Assembly: GCA_021166845.1 (NCBI GenBank)
Contig: JAJPEP010000035.1
Location: forward strand, 1-40,041
Reading direction: 5' to 3'
Origin: Thiobacillus sp.
GTDB lineage: Bacteria; Pseudomonadota; Gammaproteobacteria; Burkholderiales; Thiobacillaceae
DNA length: 40,041 nt
Positions 26,968 to 35,965 of the stretch are shown here, piece by piece. A program made the translations under genes and the position numbers. Under the pieces are notes generated by a model. It had not been told where the DNA came from. It made no database searches and was given only the letters and a program-made list of their open reading frames with translations. Position 1 is the first letter of the stretch, and each line of letters starts with the position of its first letter.

Positions 26968-27900
26968 ATGGCCGGATCCAGCCTGCTCGCCCTGCTCGAC
27001 GATATCGCCACCATCCTCGACGATGTGTCGGTGATGACCAAGGTCGCCGCCAAGAAAACCACCGGAGTGCTCGGCGACGACCTGGCGCTGAACGCGCAGC
27101 AGGTCGCCGGAGTGAAAGCCGAGCGCGAACTGCCGGTGGTGTGGGCCGTGGCGAAAGGCTCGTTCAGGAACAAGCTCATTCTGGTGCCCGCCGCGCTCGC
27201 CATCAGCGCGCTGGCGCCCTGGGCGATCACGCCGTTCCTCATGCTGGGCGGCGCATTTCTATGCTTCGAGGGCTTCGAGAAACTGGCGCACAAATTCCTG
27301 CATCGCGAGGAAGCCGCGGCGCATCACGCCGAGCTCACCCAGGCGCTGGCCGACCCGGCGGTCGACCTGGTGGCGCTGGAACGCGACAAGATCAAAGGTG
27401 CGGTGCGCACCGACTTCATCCTGTCCGCCGAAATCATCGTCATCACCCTGGGCACGGTCGCGGCCGCGTCCTTCGGCATGCGGGTCGCGGTGCTGGCCGG
27501 AATCGCCATCCTGATGACCATCGGGGTGTACGGCCTGGTCGCCGGCATCGTCAAGCTCGACGATGCCGGCCTCCATTTCAGCCAGCGGCCGGGTGACGGC
27601 TTTGCCCGCCTGCAGCGCAGCCTCGGACGCGGCATTCTGCGCGCCGCGCCATACCTGATGAAAACCCTCTCGGTGGTCGGCACCGCGGCGATGTTCCTGG
27701 TCGGCGGCGGCATCCTGATCCACGGCATGCCGGGCTCACACGAGCTTGTCGGCGCCGCCACCCATGCCGCGGCAGCCCTGCCGGCCATCGGCGGCATGCT
27801 GGCGGCGCTCACCCCGCTGCTTATCGATGCGCTGATGGGTGTTGTCGCAGGCGGGCTGGTTGTGGGCGTTGTAACGGCAACCCGGCGCCTGTTCGGATAA
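26968..27900 (+). CDS. yedI: DUF808 family membrane protein (YedI-like)
   Basis: An inner-membrane protein of 310 residues. The N-terminal hallmark SSLLALLDDIATILDDVSVMTKVAAKKT is followed by about six to eight hydrophobic helices, with GFEKLAHKFLHREE after the second. The function of the family is unknown. It may be co-transcribed with nadA (13-base gap), though no functional link is known. Confidence 0.88.
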   Translation: MAGSSLLALLDDIATILDDVSVMTKVAAKKTTGVLGDDLALNAQQVAGVKAERELPVVWAVAKGSFRNKLILVPAALAISALAPWAITPFLMLGGAFLCFEGFEKLAHKFLHREEAAAHHAELTQALADPAVDLVALERDKIKGAVRTDFILSAEIIVITLGTVAAASFGMRVAVLAGIAILMTIGVYGLVAGIVKLDDAGLHFSQRPGDGFARLQRSLGRGILRAAPYLMKTLSVVGTAAMFLVGGGILIHGMPGSHELVGAATHAAAALPAIGGMLAALTPLLIDALMGVVAGGLVVGVVTATRRLFG

Positions 27901-28024
27901 TCCGGTCCGGCTGGTTGCGGCTTGCCATGTAGCGGCTCACGACTTGCGCCCATATCCCGTAAAATACCGACTTTGAAGCAGATGAATTCGGCATCGCCCC
28001 GGCGACGCCCGGACACGACCCAGC

Positions 28025-31000
28025 ATGACCGCACGCCTGCGCGAAATCCCCTACAACTACACCTCGTTTTCCGATCGCGAAATCGTCATTCGCCTGCTCG
28101 GCGCAGACGCCTGGGACGTGCTCAATACCCTGCGCGGCGAGCGCAAGACGGGGCGCTCGGCACGCATGCTGTTCGAGGTGCTGGGCGATATCTGGGTGGT
28201 GCGGCGCAACCCCTATCTGGAAGACGACCTGCTCGACAACCCCAAGCGGCGGCAGATGCTGATCGAGGCGCTGCGGCACCGCCTGCACGAGATCGAGGTG
28301 CGGCGGCAGGGCAATGAGCTGGTCGGCCAGCTGCTGGAAGCGGCCGCGCGCGCGGTGCGCGAATTCGAGGCCTGGTTTACCGACACCGCCAGCCTGCGCG
28401 CGCGCATCCTGCGCCGCCTGGCCGGGGTCACCCGGTGCGACAACATTTCATTCGACGGCCTGGCGCGCGTCTCGCATGTCACCGACGCCACCGACTGGCG
28501 GGTGGAATACCCCTTCGTCGTGTTGGCCCCGGACACCGAAGCCGAGATGGCCGGGCTGGTGGCCGGGCTGATCGAACTGGGACTGACCATCATTCCGCGC
28601 GGCGGCGGCACCGGCTACACCGGCGGCGCGGTGCCGCTCACCGACCGGGCCGCGGTGATCAACACCGAAAAGCTCGAGGCGATGAGCGCGGTGGAGATGA
28701 CCCACCTGCCCGGCGTCGAATTCGAGGTGCCGACGATCCACTGCGGCGCCGGCGTCGTCACCAAGCGGGTGATGGAAGCGGCCGACGCGGCCGGGCTGGT
28801 GTTCGCGGTCGACCCGACCTCGGCGGACGCTTCCACCATCGGCGGCAACGTGTCGATGAACGCGGGCGGCAAGAAGGCCGTGCTGTGGGGCACCGCACTC
28901 GACAACCTGGTGTCGTGGCGCATGGTCACGCCGGACGCCGACTGGATCGAAGTCACCCGGCTCAACCACAACCGCGGCAAGATTCACGACGTGCCATCGG
29001 CCACGTTCGAAATCCGCCGCTTTGCCGCCGACGGCAAGACGCCGAAAGGCTCGCCGGAAATTCTCCTCATCCCCGGCAGCCGCTTCCGCAAGACCGGGCT
29101 TGGCAAGGACGTCACCGACAAATTCCTCGCCGGCCTGCCCGGCATCCAGAAGGAAGGCTGCGACGGCCTCATCACCTCGGCACGCTTCATCCTGCACCGG
29201 CTACCCGCGTACACCCGCACCGTGTGCCTGGAATTCTTCGGCCACGCTTCCGAGGCCACCCCGGCGATCGTCGAAATCAAGGATTATTGCGACGCCCACG
29301 CCGACGTCCTGCTCGCCGGGCTGGAGCATCTCGACGCGCGCTACGTCAAGGCGGTCGGCTATGCGACCAAGGCGCCGCGCGCCGCCCGACCGAACATGGT
29401 GCTGCTGATCGACGTGGCGTCGGACAATGAAGTCGCGGCAGGCGAAGCCGCCTCGCACATCGTGCGCATCGCCAACGCACGCGGCGGCGAAGGCTTCATC
29501 GCGGTATCGGCGGAAGCGCGCAGGAAATTCTGGCTCGACCGCGCCCGCACCGCCGCCATCGCGGCCCACACCAATGCCTTCAAGATCAACGAGGACGTGG
29601 TGATTCCGCTGCCGCGGCTGGGCGACTACACCGACGGCATCGATCGCATCAACATCGAACTGTCGATCGCCAACAAGCTGAAGCTGCTCGACGCACTGGC
29701 GGAATTCTTCGACGCGCCGCAGTTGCCGCTGCTGGAAGACGACGACACCGTCGCCGACCCGACACAGGTGGAGGACAAGCGCCAGCGCGCGCGGGCGCTG
29801 ATCGAAACGGCGCGCACCCGCTGGACCGGGTACCTGGCCAAGCTCGACGCGCCTCTGCCCACGGACGATCCGCGCCTCACCCCTCACCCCTCACCCCTCA
29901 CGATCTTCACCGCCTTGCGCGACAAGCACATCCGCGTATCGTGGAAGCGCGAAGTCCGCCGCGAACTGCACCAGCTGTATATCGGCCGGGAATACACTCC
30001 GGTGCTCGAGGCCTGCGACCGCATCCATAAAGAGGTGTTGAAAAGCCGCGTCTTTGTGGCGCTGCACATGCACGCCGGCGACGGCAACGTACACACCAAC
30101 ATCCCGGTCAACTCAGACGACTACGCCATGCTCGCCGCCGCCAATGCCGCGGTTGCGCGCATCATGAAACTCGCCACCGATCTCGGCGGGGTCATTTCGG
30201 GCGAGCACGGCATCGGCCTGACCAAGCTGGAGTTTCTCGACGCAGCGACGATCGCGACCTTCGCCGACTACATGAAGAAGGTCGACCCCGCGCACCATTT
30301 CAACAAGGGCAAACTGCAGCCCGGCGCGGATCTGCGCAACGCCTATACACCATCGTTCGGCCTGCTGGAAGCCGAATCGATCATTCTCGAAGCCTCCGAG
30401 ACCGGGGCCATCGCCGATTCGATCAAGGACTGCCTGCGCTGCGGCAAGTGCAAACCGGTGTGCAACACCCACATCCCGCGCGCCAACCTGCTGTACTCGC
30501 CGCGCAACAAGATCCTCGCCACCTCGCTGCTGATCGAAGCCTTCCTGTACGAGGAGCAGACCCGGCGCGGCGTGTCGCTCAAGCACTTCGACGAGTTCGG
30601 CGACGTCGCCGACCACTGCACCATCTGCCACAAGTGCAAGAATCCCTGCCCGGTCGACATCGATTTCGGCGACGTCTCAATCGCCATGCGCAACCTGCTG
30701 CGCAAACAGGGCAAGAAGAAATTCAACCCCGGCACCTGGGCGTCGATGGCATTTCTGAACGCGACCGACCCCGCCACCATCAAGGCGCTGCGGAAGCCGC
30801 TGATCGAATGGGGCTATGCCGCGCAGCGCACGGGGCATACCCTGTTCAAGCGCATGGGACTGATCCAGGCGCAAACGAAGAATCCGCCCGCGAGCCTGGG
30901 CAGGCCCAAGCTCGTCGCGCAGGTCATCCATCTGGTCAACAAGCCGATGCCGGGCGGGCTGCCGAAGAAGACCTCGCGCGCGCTGCTGGGGCTGGAAGAT

Positions 31001-31831
31001 CCATCGATCGTGCCGATCCTGCGCAACCCGGCCAAGCTGTCCGACGATGCCGACGCGGTGTTCTACTTTCCCGGTTGCGGCTCGGAACGGCTGTTCTCCC
31101 AGGTGGGGCTCGCCACCCAGGCGATGCTGTTCGAACTCGGCGTGCAGACTGTGCTGCCGCCCGGCTACCTGTGCTGCGGCTATCCGCAGATCGCGGGCGG
31201 GCAAGCCGACCGCGGCGAGGCGATCACGGCACAAAACCGCGTGCTGTTCCACCGCGTGGCCAATACGCTGAACTACCTCGACATCAAGACCGTGATCGTG
31301 TCGTGCGGCACCTGCATGGACCAGCTGCTGAAATACGAATTCGAGAAGATCTTCCCCGGCTGCCGCCTGCTCGACATTCACGAATACCTCATGGAAAAAG
31401 GCGTGAAACTGGAAAACGTCAGCGGCGAGAAATATCTCTACCACGACCCCTGCCACACGCCGATGAAGACCCACGCGCCGATGAAAGTCGCCAACGCGCT
31501 GCTGGGCGGCGGAGTCGTCCTGTCGGACCGCTGCTGCGGCGAATCCGGCACGCTCGCCGTCACCCGCCCGGACATTTCCACCCAGATCCGCTTCCGCAAG
31601 GAAGAGGAAATCCGCGCCGGCGTCGCCGCGCTCAACCCCGGCAAGCAGCCGGTCAAGCTCCTCACCAGTTGCCCATCGTGCCTGCAGGGGCTGTCGCGCT
31701 ACAGCGACGACGCCGGCACCGAGCCCGACTACATCGTGATCGAACTGGCGAAGCGTCTTCTGGGCGAGAACTGGATGACGAGCTATCTCGCACGGGTCGG
31801 CAACGGCGGCATCGAGCGGGTGCTGCTTTGA
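28025..31831 (+). CDS. Giant FAD-linked oxidase / Fe-S / CCG oxidoreductase (DUF3683)
   Basis: A 1268-residue fusion resembling D-lactate/glycolate dehydrogenases. In order: a DUF3683-type N-terminal domain (1 to about 145); an FAD-binding domain (about 155-340; [15 protein letters not shown] near 190, [13 protein letters not shown]); an FAD-oxidase C-terminal domain (about 380-790; [26 protein letters not shown]); two [4Fe-4S] motifs ([11 protein letters not shown] near 802, [11 protein letters not shown] near 864); and two CCG domains (FPGCGSE/CCGYPQ and DPCHTP/CCGESG, about 1015-1200). It probably oxidises a 2-hydroxyacid and passes electrons to the quinone pool. A heptanucleotide repeat interrupts the coding sequence near residue 617. 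The stop overlaps the TTG of the HIT gene. Confidence 0.9.
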   Translation: MTARLREIPYNYTSFSDREIVIRLLGADAWDVLNTLRGERKTGRSARMLFEVLGDIWVVRRNPYLEDDLLDNPKRRQMLIEALRHRLHEIEVRRQGNELVGQLLEAAARAVREFEAWFTDTASLRARILRRLAGVTRCDNISFDGLARVSHVTDATDWRVEYPFVVLAPDTEAEMAGLVAGLIELGLTIIPRGGGTGYTGGAVPLTDRAAVINTEKLEAMSAVEMTHLPGVEFEVPTIHCGAGVVTKRVMEAADAAGLVFAVDPTSADASTIGGNVSMNAGGKKAVLWGTALDNLVSWRMVTPDADWIEVTRLNHNRGKIHDVPSATFEIRRFAADGKTPKGSPEILLIPGSRFRKTGLGKDVTDKFLAGLPGIQKEGCDGLITSARFILHRLPAYTRTVCLEFFGHASEATPAIVEIKDYCDAHADVLLAGLEHLDARYVKAVGYATKAPRAARPNMVLLIDVASDNEVAAGEAASHIVRIANARGGEGFIAVSAEARRKFWLDRARTAAIAAHTNAFKINEDVVIPLPRLGDYTDGIDRINIELSIANKLKLLDALAEFFDAPQLPLLEDDDTVADPTQVEDKRQRARALIETARTRWTGYLAKLDAPLPTDDPRLTPHPSPLTIFTALRDKHIRVSWKREVRRELHQLYIGREYTPVLEACDRIHKEVLKSRVFVALHMHAGDGNVHTNIPVNSDDYAMLAAANAAVARIMKLATDLGGVISGEHGIGLTKLEFLDAATIATFADYMKKVDPAHHFNKGKLQPGADLRNAYTPSFGLLEAESIILEASETGAIADSIKDCLRCGKCKPVCNTHIPRANLLYSPRNKILATSLLIEAFLYEEQTRRGVSLKHFDEFGDVADHCTICHKCKNPCPVDIDFGDVSIAMRNLLRKQGKKKFNPGTWASMAFLNATDPATIKALRKPLIEWGYAAQRTGHTLFKRMGLIQAQTKNPPASLGRPKLVAQVIHLVNKPMPGGLPKKTSRALLGLEDPSIVPILRNPAKLSDDADAVFYFPGCGSERLFSQVGLATQAMLFELGVQTVLPPGYLCCGYPQIAGGQADRGEAITAQNRVLFHRVANTLNYLDIKTVIVSCGTCMDQLLKYEFEKIFPGCRLLDIHEYLMEKGVKLENVSGEKYLYHDPCHTPMKTHAPMKVANALLGGGVVLSDRCCGESGTLAVTRPDISTQIRFRKEEEIRAGVAALNPGKQPVKLLTSCPSCLQGLSRYSDDAGTEPDYIVIELAKRLLGENWMTSYLARVGNGGIERVLL
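29875..29901. repeat. Heptanucleotide repeat inside the FAD oxidoreductase gene
   Basis: CCTCACC is repeated nearly four times in perfect tandem. The unit length of 7 is not a multiple of three, so gain or loss of one unit would shift the reading frame near residue 617. At the present length the frame is intact, encoding LTPHPSPLT. Confidence 0.9.
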
Positions 31832-32487
31832 GCTGTCCGCTTTGCGATACGCCCGGCGGAACGGTGATGTGGCAGGACGATTTCTGCCGCGTGGTGCTGG
31901 CCGACGAACCGGATCACCCCAGCTTCCTGCGCGTCATTCTCAACGCCCACGTCAAGGAAATGACCGACCTGCCGGCCGCCGATCGGCAGGCCTTGATGCG
32001 CGCGGTGTTCGCCGCGGAAGCCGCGTTGCGCGAGGTGATGGCGCCCGACAAGATCAACCTCGCCTCGCTCGGCAGCGTGGCGCCCCATCTGCACTGGCAC
32101 GTGATCCCGCGCTTTGCGGATGACCCGCATTTCCCCAATCCGGTGTGGGGCGCAAAACAGCGCGACACGCCGCATGCCGCGCCGCCGGACCTGGATGCGC
32201 GGCTCGCCGCTGAGTTCCACCCGCAAGGGGTAGGCCGTGGTTCTCCCCGCAAGGGGGAGGCCGTGGTTGTAAAGCCGATAAATCGGCAACAACCACGCAC
32301 TAAAGACGCTGAAGCGTCAAGAACCACGCTCCACCCGCAAGGGGTAGGCCGTGGTTCTAAAGACGCTGAAGCGTCAAGAACCACGCTCCACCCGCAAGGG
32401 GTAGGCCGTGGTTCTAAAGACGCTGAAGCGTCAAGAACCACGCTCACCCGGCGGCTTGCCCCTGTGCCGGGAACGGAATCACGGTAG
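31828..32487 (+). CDS. HIT family hydrolase with repeat-derived C-terminal tail
   Basis: A histidine-triad protein (nucleotidyl hydrolase or transferase), 219 residues as read. The N-terminus [11 protein letters not shown] has a CXXC pair, and the active site [10 protein letters not shown] lies at about residues 89-98. The natural protein should end near residue 130 ([10 protein letters not shown]). From there the frame runs through four 57-bp repeat units, adding a tail of [19 protein letters not shown] repeats. It then enters the antisense of phoR by 44 bases before a stop. The TTG start at 31828 overlaps the preceding stop (TTGA), and no ATG is available near the conserved start. The domain call is secure; the tail is probably non-functional. 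Confidence 0.85.
   Translation: MSCPLCDTPGGTVMWQDDFCRVVLADEPDHPSFLRVILNAHVKEMTDLPAADRQALMRAVFAAEAALREVMAPDKINLASLGSVAPHLHWHVIPRFADDPHFPNPVWGAKQRDTPHAAPPDLDARLAAEFHPQGVGRGSPRKGEAVVVKPINRQQPRTKDAEASRTTLHPQGVGRGSKDAEASRTTLHPQGVGRGSKDAEASRTTLTRRLAPVPGTESR
32217..32444. repeat. Nested 57-bp palindromic repeat array
   Basis: There are three copies of one 57-bp unit: one split into 32217-32244 and 32302-32330, then 32331-32387 and 32388-32444. A variant unit of exactly 57 bp (32245-32301) is inserted into the split copy, flanked by CT on both sides. Each unit holds a small hairpin (ACCC-GCAAG-GGGT) and a large one: arms CGTGGTTCT/AGAACCACG with inner GACGC-TGAA-GCGTC. The variant has CGTGGTTGT/ACAACCACG and GCCGA-TAAA-TCGGC, so the stems changed in a compensatory way. 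The array ends on the phoR stop codon. Confidence 0.92.
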
Positions 32488-33790
32488 CGGAAGGCGGGGC
32501 GGACATCAGGCGCTGCGTGGGGAAGACGGCAGAAAAGGTGCTGCCCTTGCCGGGGATGGACTGGATCTCCAGACGTGCGCCATGACGGGTGAGGACGTGC
32601 TTGACGATGGCGAGCCCGAGCCCGGTGCCGCCGGTTTCGCGCGAGCGGCTGCGGTCGATGCGGTAAAAGCGCTCGGTCAGGCGCGGAATATGTTCGGCGG
32701 CGATGCCTTCACCGGTATCGGTGACGGAAAAAACGCCCTCCCCCTCACGCTCGCGCCAGGTCAGCGTGATTTCGCCGCCGTCGGGGGTATAGCGCACGGC
32801 ATTCGATACCAGATTGCCGAGCGCGCTGCGAATCTCCTGCAGATTGCCTTTCAGCCAGGCGCTGCTGTCGAGCTGCAGGCTGACCCGATGCCGCCCGTGA
32901 CTCAGCGACTCGGCCTCGGATTTCAGTGCGTGGGCCAGTTCGGCGACATTGACGGGCTCGTCTTTTAGCGTGTGATCGGTGCTTTCCAGGCGCGACAGGG
33001 TCAGCAGATCGTCCAGCAGGCGCTGCATGCGCCGGGTGTGGTCGAGCATCAGGTCGAAATAGCGGCGCGATTCGCCGCGCGGCAGGTCGGGGGCGTCGGC
33101 GAGGGTTTCAACGAAGCCGCCGACCACGGTCAGCGGCGTGCGCAATTCGTGCGAGACGTTGGCGATGAAATCGCGCCTCATGGCGTCGACCCGATCGAGA
33201 TCGGTAATGTCGCGGGCGACCAGCAGTTTCTTGCCTTCGCCGAACGGCACCAGTTGCAGCGACAGGGTCAGCTCGCGGTTGAGCGGCGACTTGCACACCA
33301 GGCGGCGCGAATAATCGGAAGCGTCGAGAAAGTCCAGAAAATGCGCCTGCCGCAGCAGGTAACGCACGAACTGGCCGCGGTCGCGCTCGCAGTCCAGTCC
33401 CATGTATTTGCGCGAAGCGGGGTTGCACCAGTCAATCTGCTCATTGCCGTTGAGAATGACCATGCCGTCAGGCACCGCCATCGCGGCATGCTCGAACTGT
33501 TCGAGCGCGTTGGAGAGCTCACTGCGGCTGGCGCGCTGGCGGCGCTGGAGTTTTTGCAGGCGGTAGAAAATGTCGCCCCAGGTGCCGGTGGCGTCGGGTG
33601 GATCCACTTCATCGGGGCTTTCCAGCCAGCGCGACAGGCGGTATTCCTGCCACAGGCGGCGCAGCATCACGAAGGCCTGGATGCCTGCCAGAAAACCCAG
33701 CGCGGCCACCCATCCCCATCCAGCCCACAAAAACAGGGCAACCAGCAATACGCTGGCCAGCACGCCGAGCGGACGCCACCAGAAACCCAT
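32444..33790 (-). CDS. phoR: Phosphate regulon sensor kinase PhoR
   Basis: A 448-residue histidine kinase. Two N-terminal membrane helices without a large periplasmic loop (1 to about 45) and a linker are followed by a PAS domain (about 95-195). The DHp domain has phospho-acceptor His214 in FIANVSHELRTPLTVVGGFVE, and the ATPase domain has N, G1 and G2 boxes (LGNLVSNAVRYTP, DTGEGIA, GGTGLGLAIVK). It lies 34 bases after phoB. The stop codon TGA (32444-32446) shares its last base with the repeat array, so the C-terminus may have been reset by the insertion. Confidence 0.95.
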   Translation of the reverse strand: MGFWWRPLGVLASVLLVALFLWAGWGWVAALGFLAGIQAFVMLRRLWQEYRLSRWLESPDEVDPPDATGTWGDIFYRLQKLQRRQRASRSELSNALEQFEHAAMAVPDGMVILNGNEQIDWCNPASRKYMGLDCERDRGQFVRYLLRQAHFLDFLDASDYSRRLVCKSPLNRELTLSLQLVPFGEGKKLLVARDITDLDRVDAMRRDFIANVSHELRTPLTVVGGFVETLADAPDLPRGESRRYFDLMLDHTRRMQRLLDDLLTLSRLESTDHTLKDEPVNVAELAHALKSEAESLSHGRHRVSLQLDSSAWLKGNLQEIRSALGNLVSNAVRYTPDGGEITLTWREREGEGVFSVTDTGEGIAAEHIPRLTERFYRIDRSRSRETGGTGLGLAIVKHVLTRHGARLEIQSIPGKGSTFSAVFPTQRLMSAPPSATVIPFPAQGQAAG

Positions 33791-33824
33791 GTTTAACAGT
33801 CCGATGAAACCGAAGGTGGGCGGA

Positions 33825-34517
33825 TTATCCCACTTCGGCCGAAAATCGGTAGCCCGAACCGCGCACAGTCTGGATCAGTTCGGCGTGACCGGACGGCTCC
33901 AGCGCCAGGCGCAGGCGGCGGATGTGGACGTCGACCGTACGCTCCTCCACGAACACATCGTCGCCCCAGACCTGATCGAGCAGCTGGGTGCGTGAATAGA
34001 CACGCTCGGGGTGCGTCATGAAGAAATGCAGCAGGCGAAATTCGGTCGGCCCCAGTTCCAGCGCCTGGCCGCGGCCCTGCACGCGATGGCTGGCGGGGTC
34101 GAGCCGCAAGCCGTTGATTTCCACCAGCTCGTCGGTCATCTGCGGCGCGCGGCGGCGCAACACGGCCTTGATGCGCGATACCAGTTCGCGCGGGGAAAAT
34201 GGCTTGGTGATGTAATCGTCGGCGCCGCTGTCCAGCCCCAGCACCTTGTCGCGCTCTTCGCCGCGCGCGGTCAGCATGATGATGGGGATCGGCTGGTAGC
34301 GTTCGTCGCTGCGCAGGCGGCGGCACAGGTCGACGCCCGACATGCCGGGCAGCATCCAGTCGAGCAGGATGACGTCGGGCAGCGTGCTCTTGAGGAACCT
34401 CAACGCATGCTCGGCGTCGCCGGCGGCAGTGACCTGATGGCCGGCCTGCGTCAGGTTGAACTTGAGCAGCTCCTGAATCCCGGCTTCGTCTTCGACCAGC
34501 AAAATATTGGCAGCCAT
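33825..34517 (-). CDS. phoB: Phosphate regulon response regulator PhoB
   Basis: An OmpR/PhoB-class regulator of 230 residues. Receiver domain with phospho-acceptor Asp53 ([13 protein letters not shown]) and Lys in [12 protein letters not shown]; the winged-helix domain (about 130-228) has [31 protein letters not shown] and [10 protein letters not shown]. The family length is exact. A triple Pho box lies 35-63 bases upstream of the ATG, so it is autoregulated by phosphate limitation. Confidence 0.97.
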   Translation of the reverse strand: MAANILLVEDEAGIQELLKFNLTQAGHQVTAAGDAEHALRFLKSTLPDVILLDWMLPGMSGVDLCRRLRSDERYQPIPIIMLTARGEERDKVLGLDSGADDYITKPFSPRELVSRIKAVLRRRAPQMTDELVEINGLRLDPASHRVQGRGQALELGPTEFRLLHFFMTHPERVYSRTQLLDQVWGDDVFVEERTVDVHIRRLRLALEPSGHAELIQTVRGSGYRFSAEVG

Positions 34518-34552
34518 GGTGACTCCAGCTCTGTTTTGATGGTGGCCATACT

Positions 34553-34580
34553 ATGACAGCAGTATGACCGATTTATGACA
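34553..34580 (-). promoter_or_regulatory. Pho box upstream of phoB
   Basis: On the minus strand there are three half-sites, TGTCAT, GGTCAT and TGTCAT, spaced exactly 11 bp (plus-strand ATGACA at 34553 and 34575, ATGACC at 34564). The AT-rich spacer TAAATC lies in one interval. This is the direct-repeat layout recognised by PhoB. Confidence 0.88.
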
Positions 34581-34617
34581 CCGGCACGCCCGTGCCAAAC
34601 CCGCGCCAGCCGTGCGC

Positions 34618-34626
34618 TGGTAGAAT
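34618..34626 (+). promoter_or_regulatory. Extended -10 promoter of ubiE
   Basis: TGG-TAGAAT is an extended -10 element 29 bases before the ubiE ATG. No good -35 is present, as is usual for the extended type. Confidence 0.55.
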
Positions 34627-34655
34627 TCCCGCCTTATTCGTTTACCCAGACTGCC

Positions 34656-35390
34656 ATGGATAAAACCACCCATTTCGGCTACAAGCAGGTCGCCGAGTCC
34701 GAAAAAGCCGCCAAGGTGGCCGAGGTCTTCCATTCCGTCGCCGCGCAGTACGACATCATGAACGACCTAATGTCGGTCGGCCTGCACCGGTTGTGGAAGC
34801 GCTTTGCGGTGGCGCAGGCGGGTCTGCGGCCGGGCATGAAGGTTCTCGACGTCGCCGGCGGCACCGCCGACCTCACCCGGCTATTCCTGAAGGAAGTCGG
34901 CGAAACCGGCGCCGTGCTGCTCACCGACATCAATTTCTCCATGCTGCGCGAAGGCCGCGACCGCATGCTGAATGAGGGCAGGACCCCGCCCACCGTGCAG
35001 TGCGACGGCGAGCGGCTGCCGTTTCCCGACAATTATTTCGATTGCGTATCGGTGGCCTTCGGCCTGCGGAACATGACGCACAAGGACCAGGCGCTGGCCG
35101 AGATGCACCGCGTGCTCAAACCCGGCGGGCGGTTGCTGGTGCTGGAGTTTTCCAGGGTATGGAAGCCGCTGGAGCCGGCCTACGACCTGTATTCCTTCAA
35201 GCTGCTGCCGCTGATGGGCAAGCTGGTCGCAAACGATGCCGGCAGCTACCAGTATCTGGCCGAGTCGATCCGCATGCACCCCGGCCAGGAAGAACTGAAG
35301 ACCATGATGGAAAACGCAGGCTTCGCCAAGGTCGGCTACCACAACCTGACGGCCGGCGTGGTGGCCCTGCACAAGGGCTTCAAGGTTTGA
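34656..35390 (+). CDS. ubiE: Ubiquinone/menaquinone C-methyltransferase
   Basis: AdoMet-dependent C-methylation of the quinone ring, 244 residues. [21 protein letters not shown] and [25 protein letters not shown] are the UbiE/COQ5 opening. The AdoMet-binding site is [11 protein letters not shown]. The later signatures [15 protein letters not shown] and [15 protein letters not shown] are present. The ATG at 34656 is chosen by the family N-terminus. The stop overlaps the ubiJ start (TTGA). Confidence 0.97.
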   Translation: MDKTTHFGYKQVAESEKAAKVAEVFHSVAAQYDIMNDLMSVGLHRLWKRFAVAQAGLRPGMKVLDVAGGTADLTRLFLKEVGETGAVLLTDINFSMLREGRDRMLNEGRTPPTVQCDGERLPFPDNYFDCVSVAFGLRNMTHKDQALAEMHRVLKPGGRLLVLEFSRVWKPLEPAYDLYSFKLLPLMGKLVANDAGSYQYLAESIRMHPGQEELKTMMENAGFAKVGYHNLTAGVVALHKGFKV

Positions 35391-35965
35391 TCGCTGGAGC
35401 CCTCTTCGAGCGCAGCCTGAATCACCTGCTGCGGCAGTCGCCCGGCGCGGCCGAGGCGCTCGCCAGGCATGCGGGTGCGAGCGTGCGCTTCGACCTCACG
35501 CTCGCGCAAGTCGACTTCCGCATCGCCGACGACGGCTGCTTTTCCGAGGCGGAGGTCGACGCTCCCGACGCCGTCATCCGCCCCACCCCTGCGCTCATCG
35601 CCCGCCTGCCGTTCTTCGGCCGCGAGGCGCTGCGCGATGCCGACTACAGCGGCGACCCGGCGCTGCTCGCCACGCTCGACCGCGTGTTCAGGCAGCTGGA
35701 CTGGGATGTCGAAGCCGACCTCGCGCCGCTCGTCGGCGACATCGCCGCACATCGCCTGCACGCGCTCGGACGCGATGCCCTGGCCGGTCTCGCCCATGCG
35801 TTCTCCGCGCTGGGCCACAATGCCGGCGAATACGTGGTCGAGGAAGCCGAGCTGATGGCGCGCGCAATCGACGTCGCGCGCTTCAACCGCGCCGTCGACA
35901 TGCTGGCCGATGATGTGGCGCGACTGGAAGCCCGCCTGCGCCTGCTGGAAGCTGGCCACGCATGA
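35387..35965 (+). CDS. ubiJ: Ubiquinone biosynthesis accessory factor UbiJ (SCP2 domain)
   Basis: A 192-residue protein with an N-terminal SCP2-like lipid-binding fold (about 1-110; [12 protein letters not shown], then [18 protein letters not shown]) and C-terminal helices ([19 protein letters not shown]). It organises the soluble Ubi complex with UbiK. Its place between ubiE and ubiB is the conserved one. Start is TTG at 35387, overlapping the ubiE stop; no ATG or GTG fits. The stop overlaps the ubiB ATG (ATGA), so the three genes are probably coupled. Confidence 0.9.
   Translation: MIAGALFERSLNHLLRQSPGAAEALARHAGASVRFDLTLAQVDFRIADDGCFSEAEVDAPDAVIRPTPALIARLPFFGREALRDADYSGDPALLATLDRVFRQLDWDVEADLAPLVGDIAAHRLHALGRDALAGLAHAFSALGHNAGEYVVEEAELMARAIDVARFNRAVDMLADDVARLEARLRLLEAGHA

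Noticed and set aside
30448-31827. A long plus-strand frame overlapping the FAD oxidoreductase and leading into the HIT gene
   Set aside because: Only the part from 31828 shows real protein motifs; upstream it is the shifted frame of the oxidoreductase.
32217-32444. CRISPR array
   Set aside because: The repeats are directly adjacent without unique spacers, each is palindromic over its whole length, and no cas gene is near.
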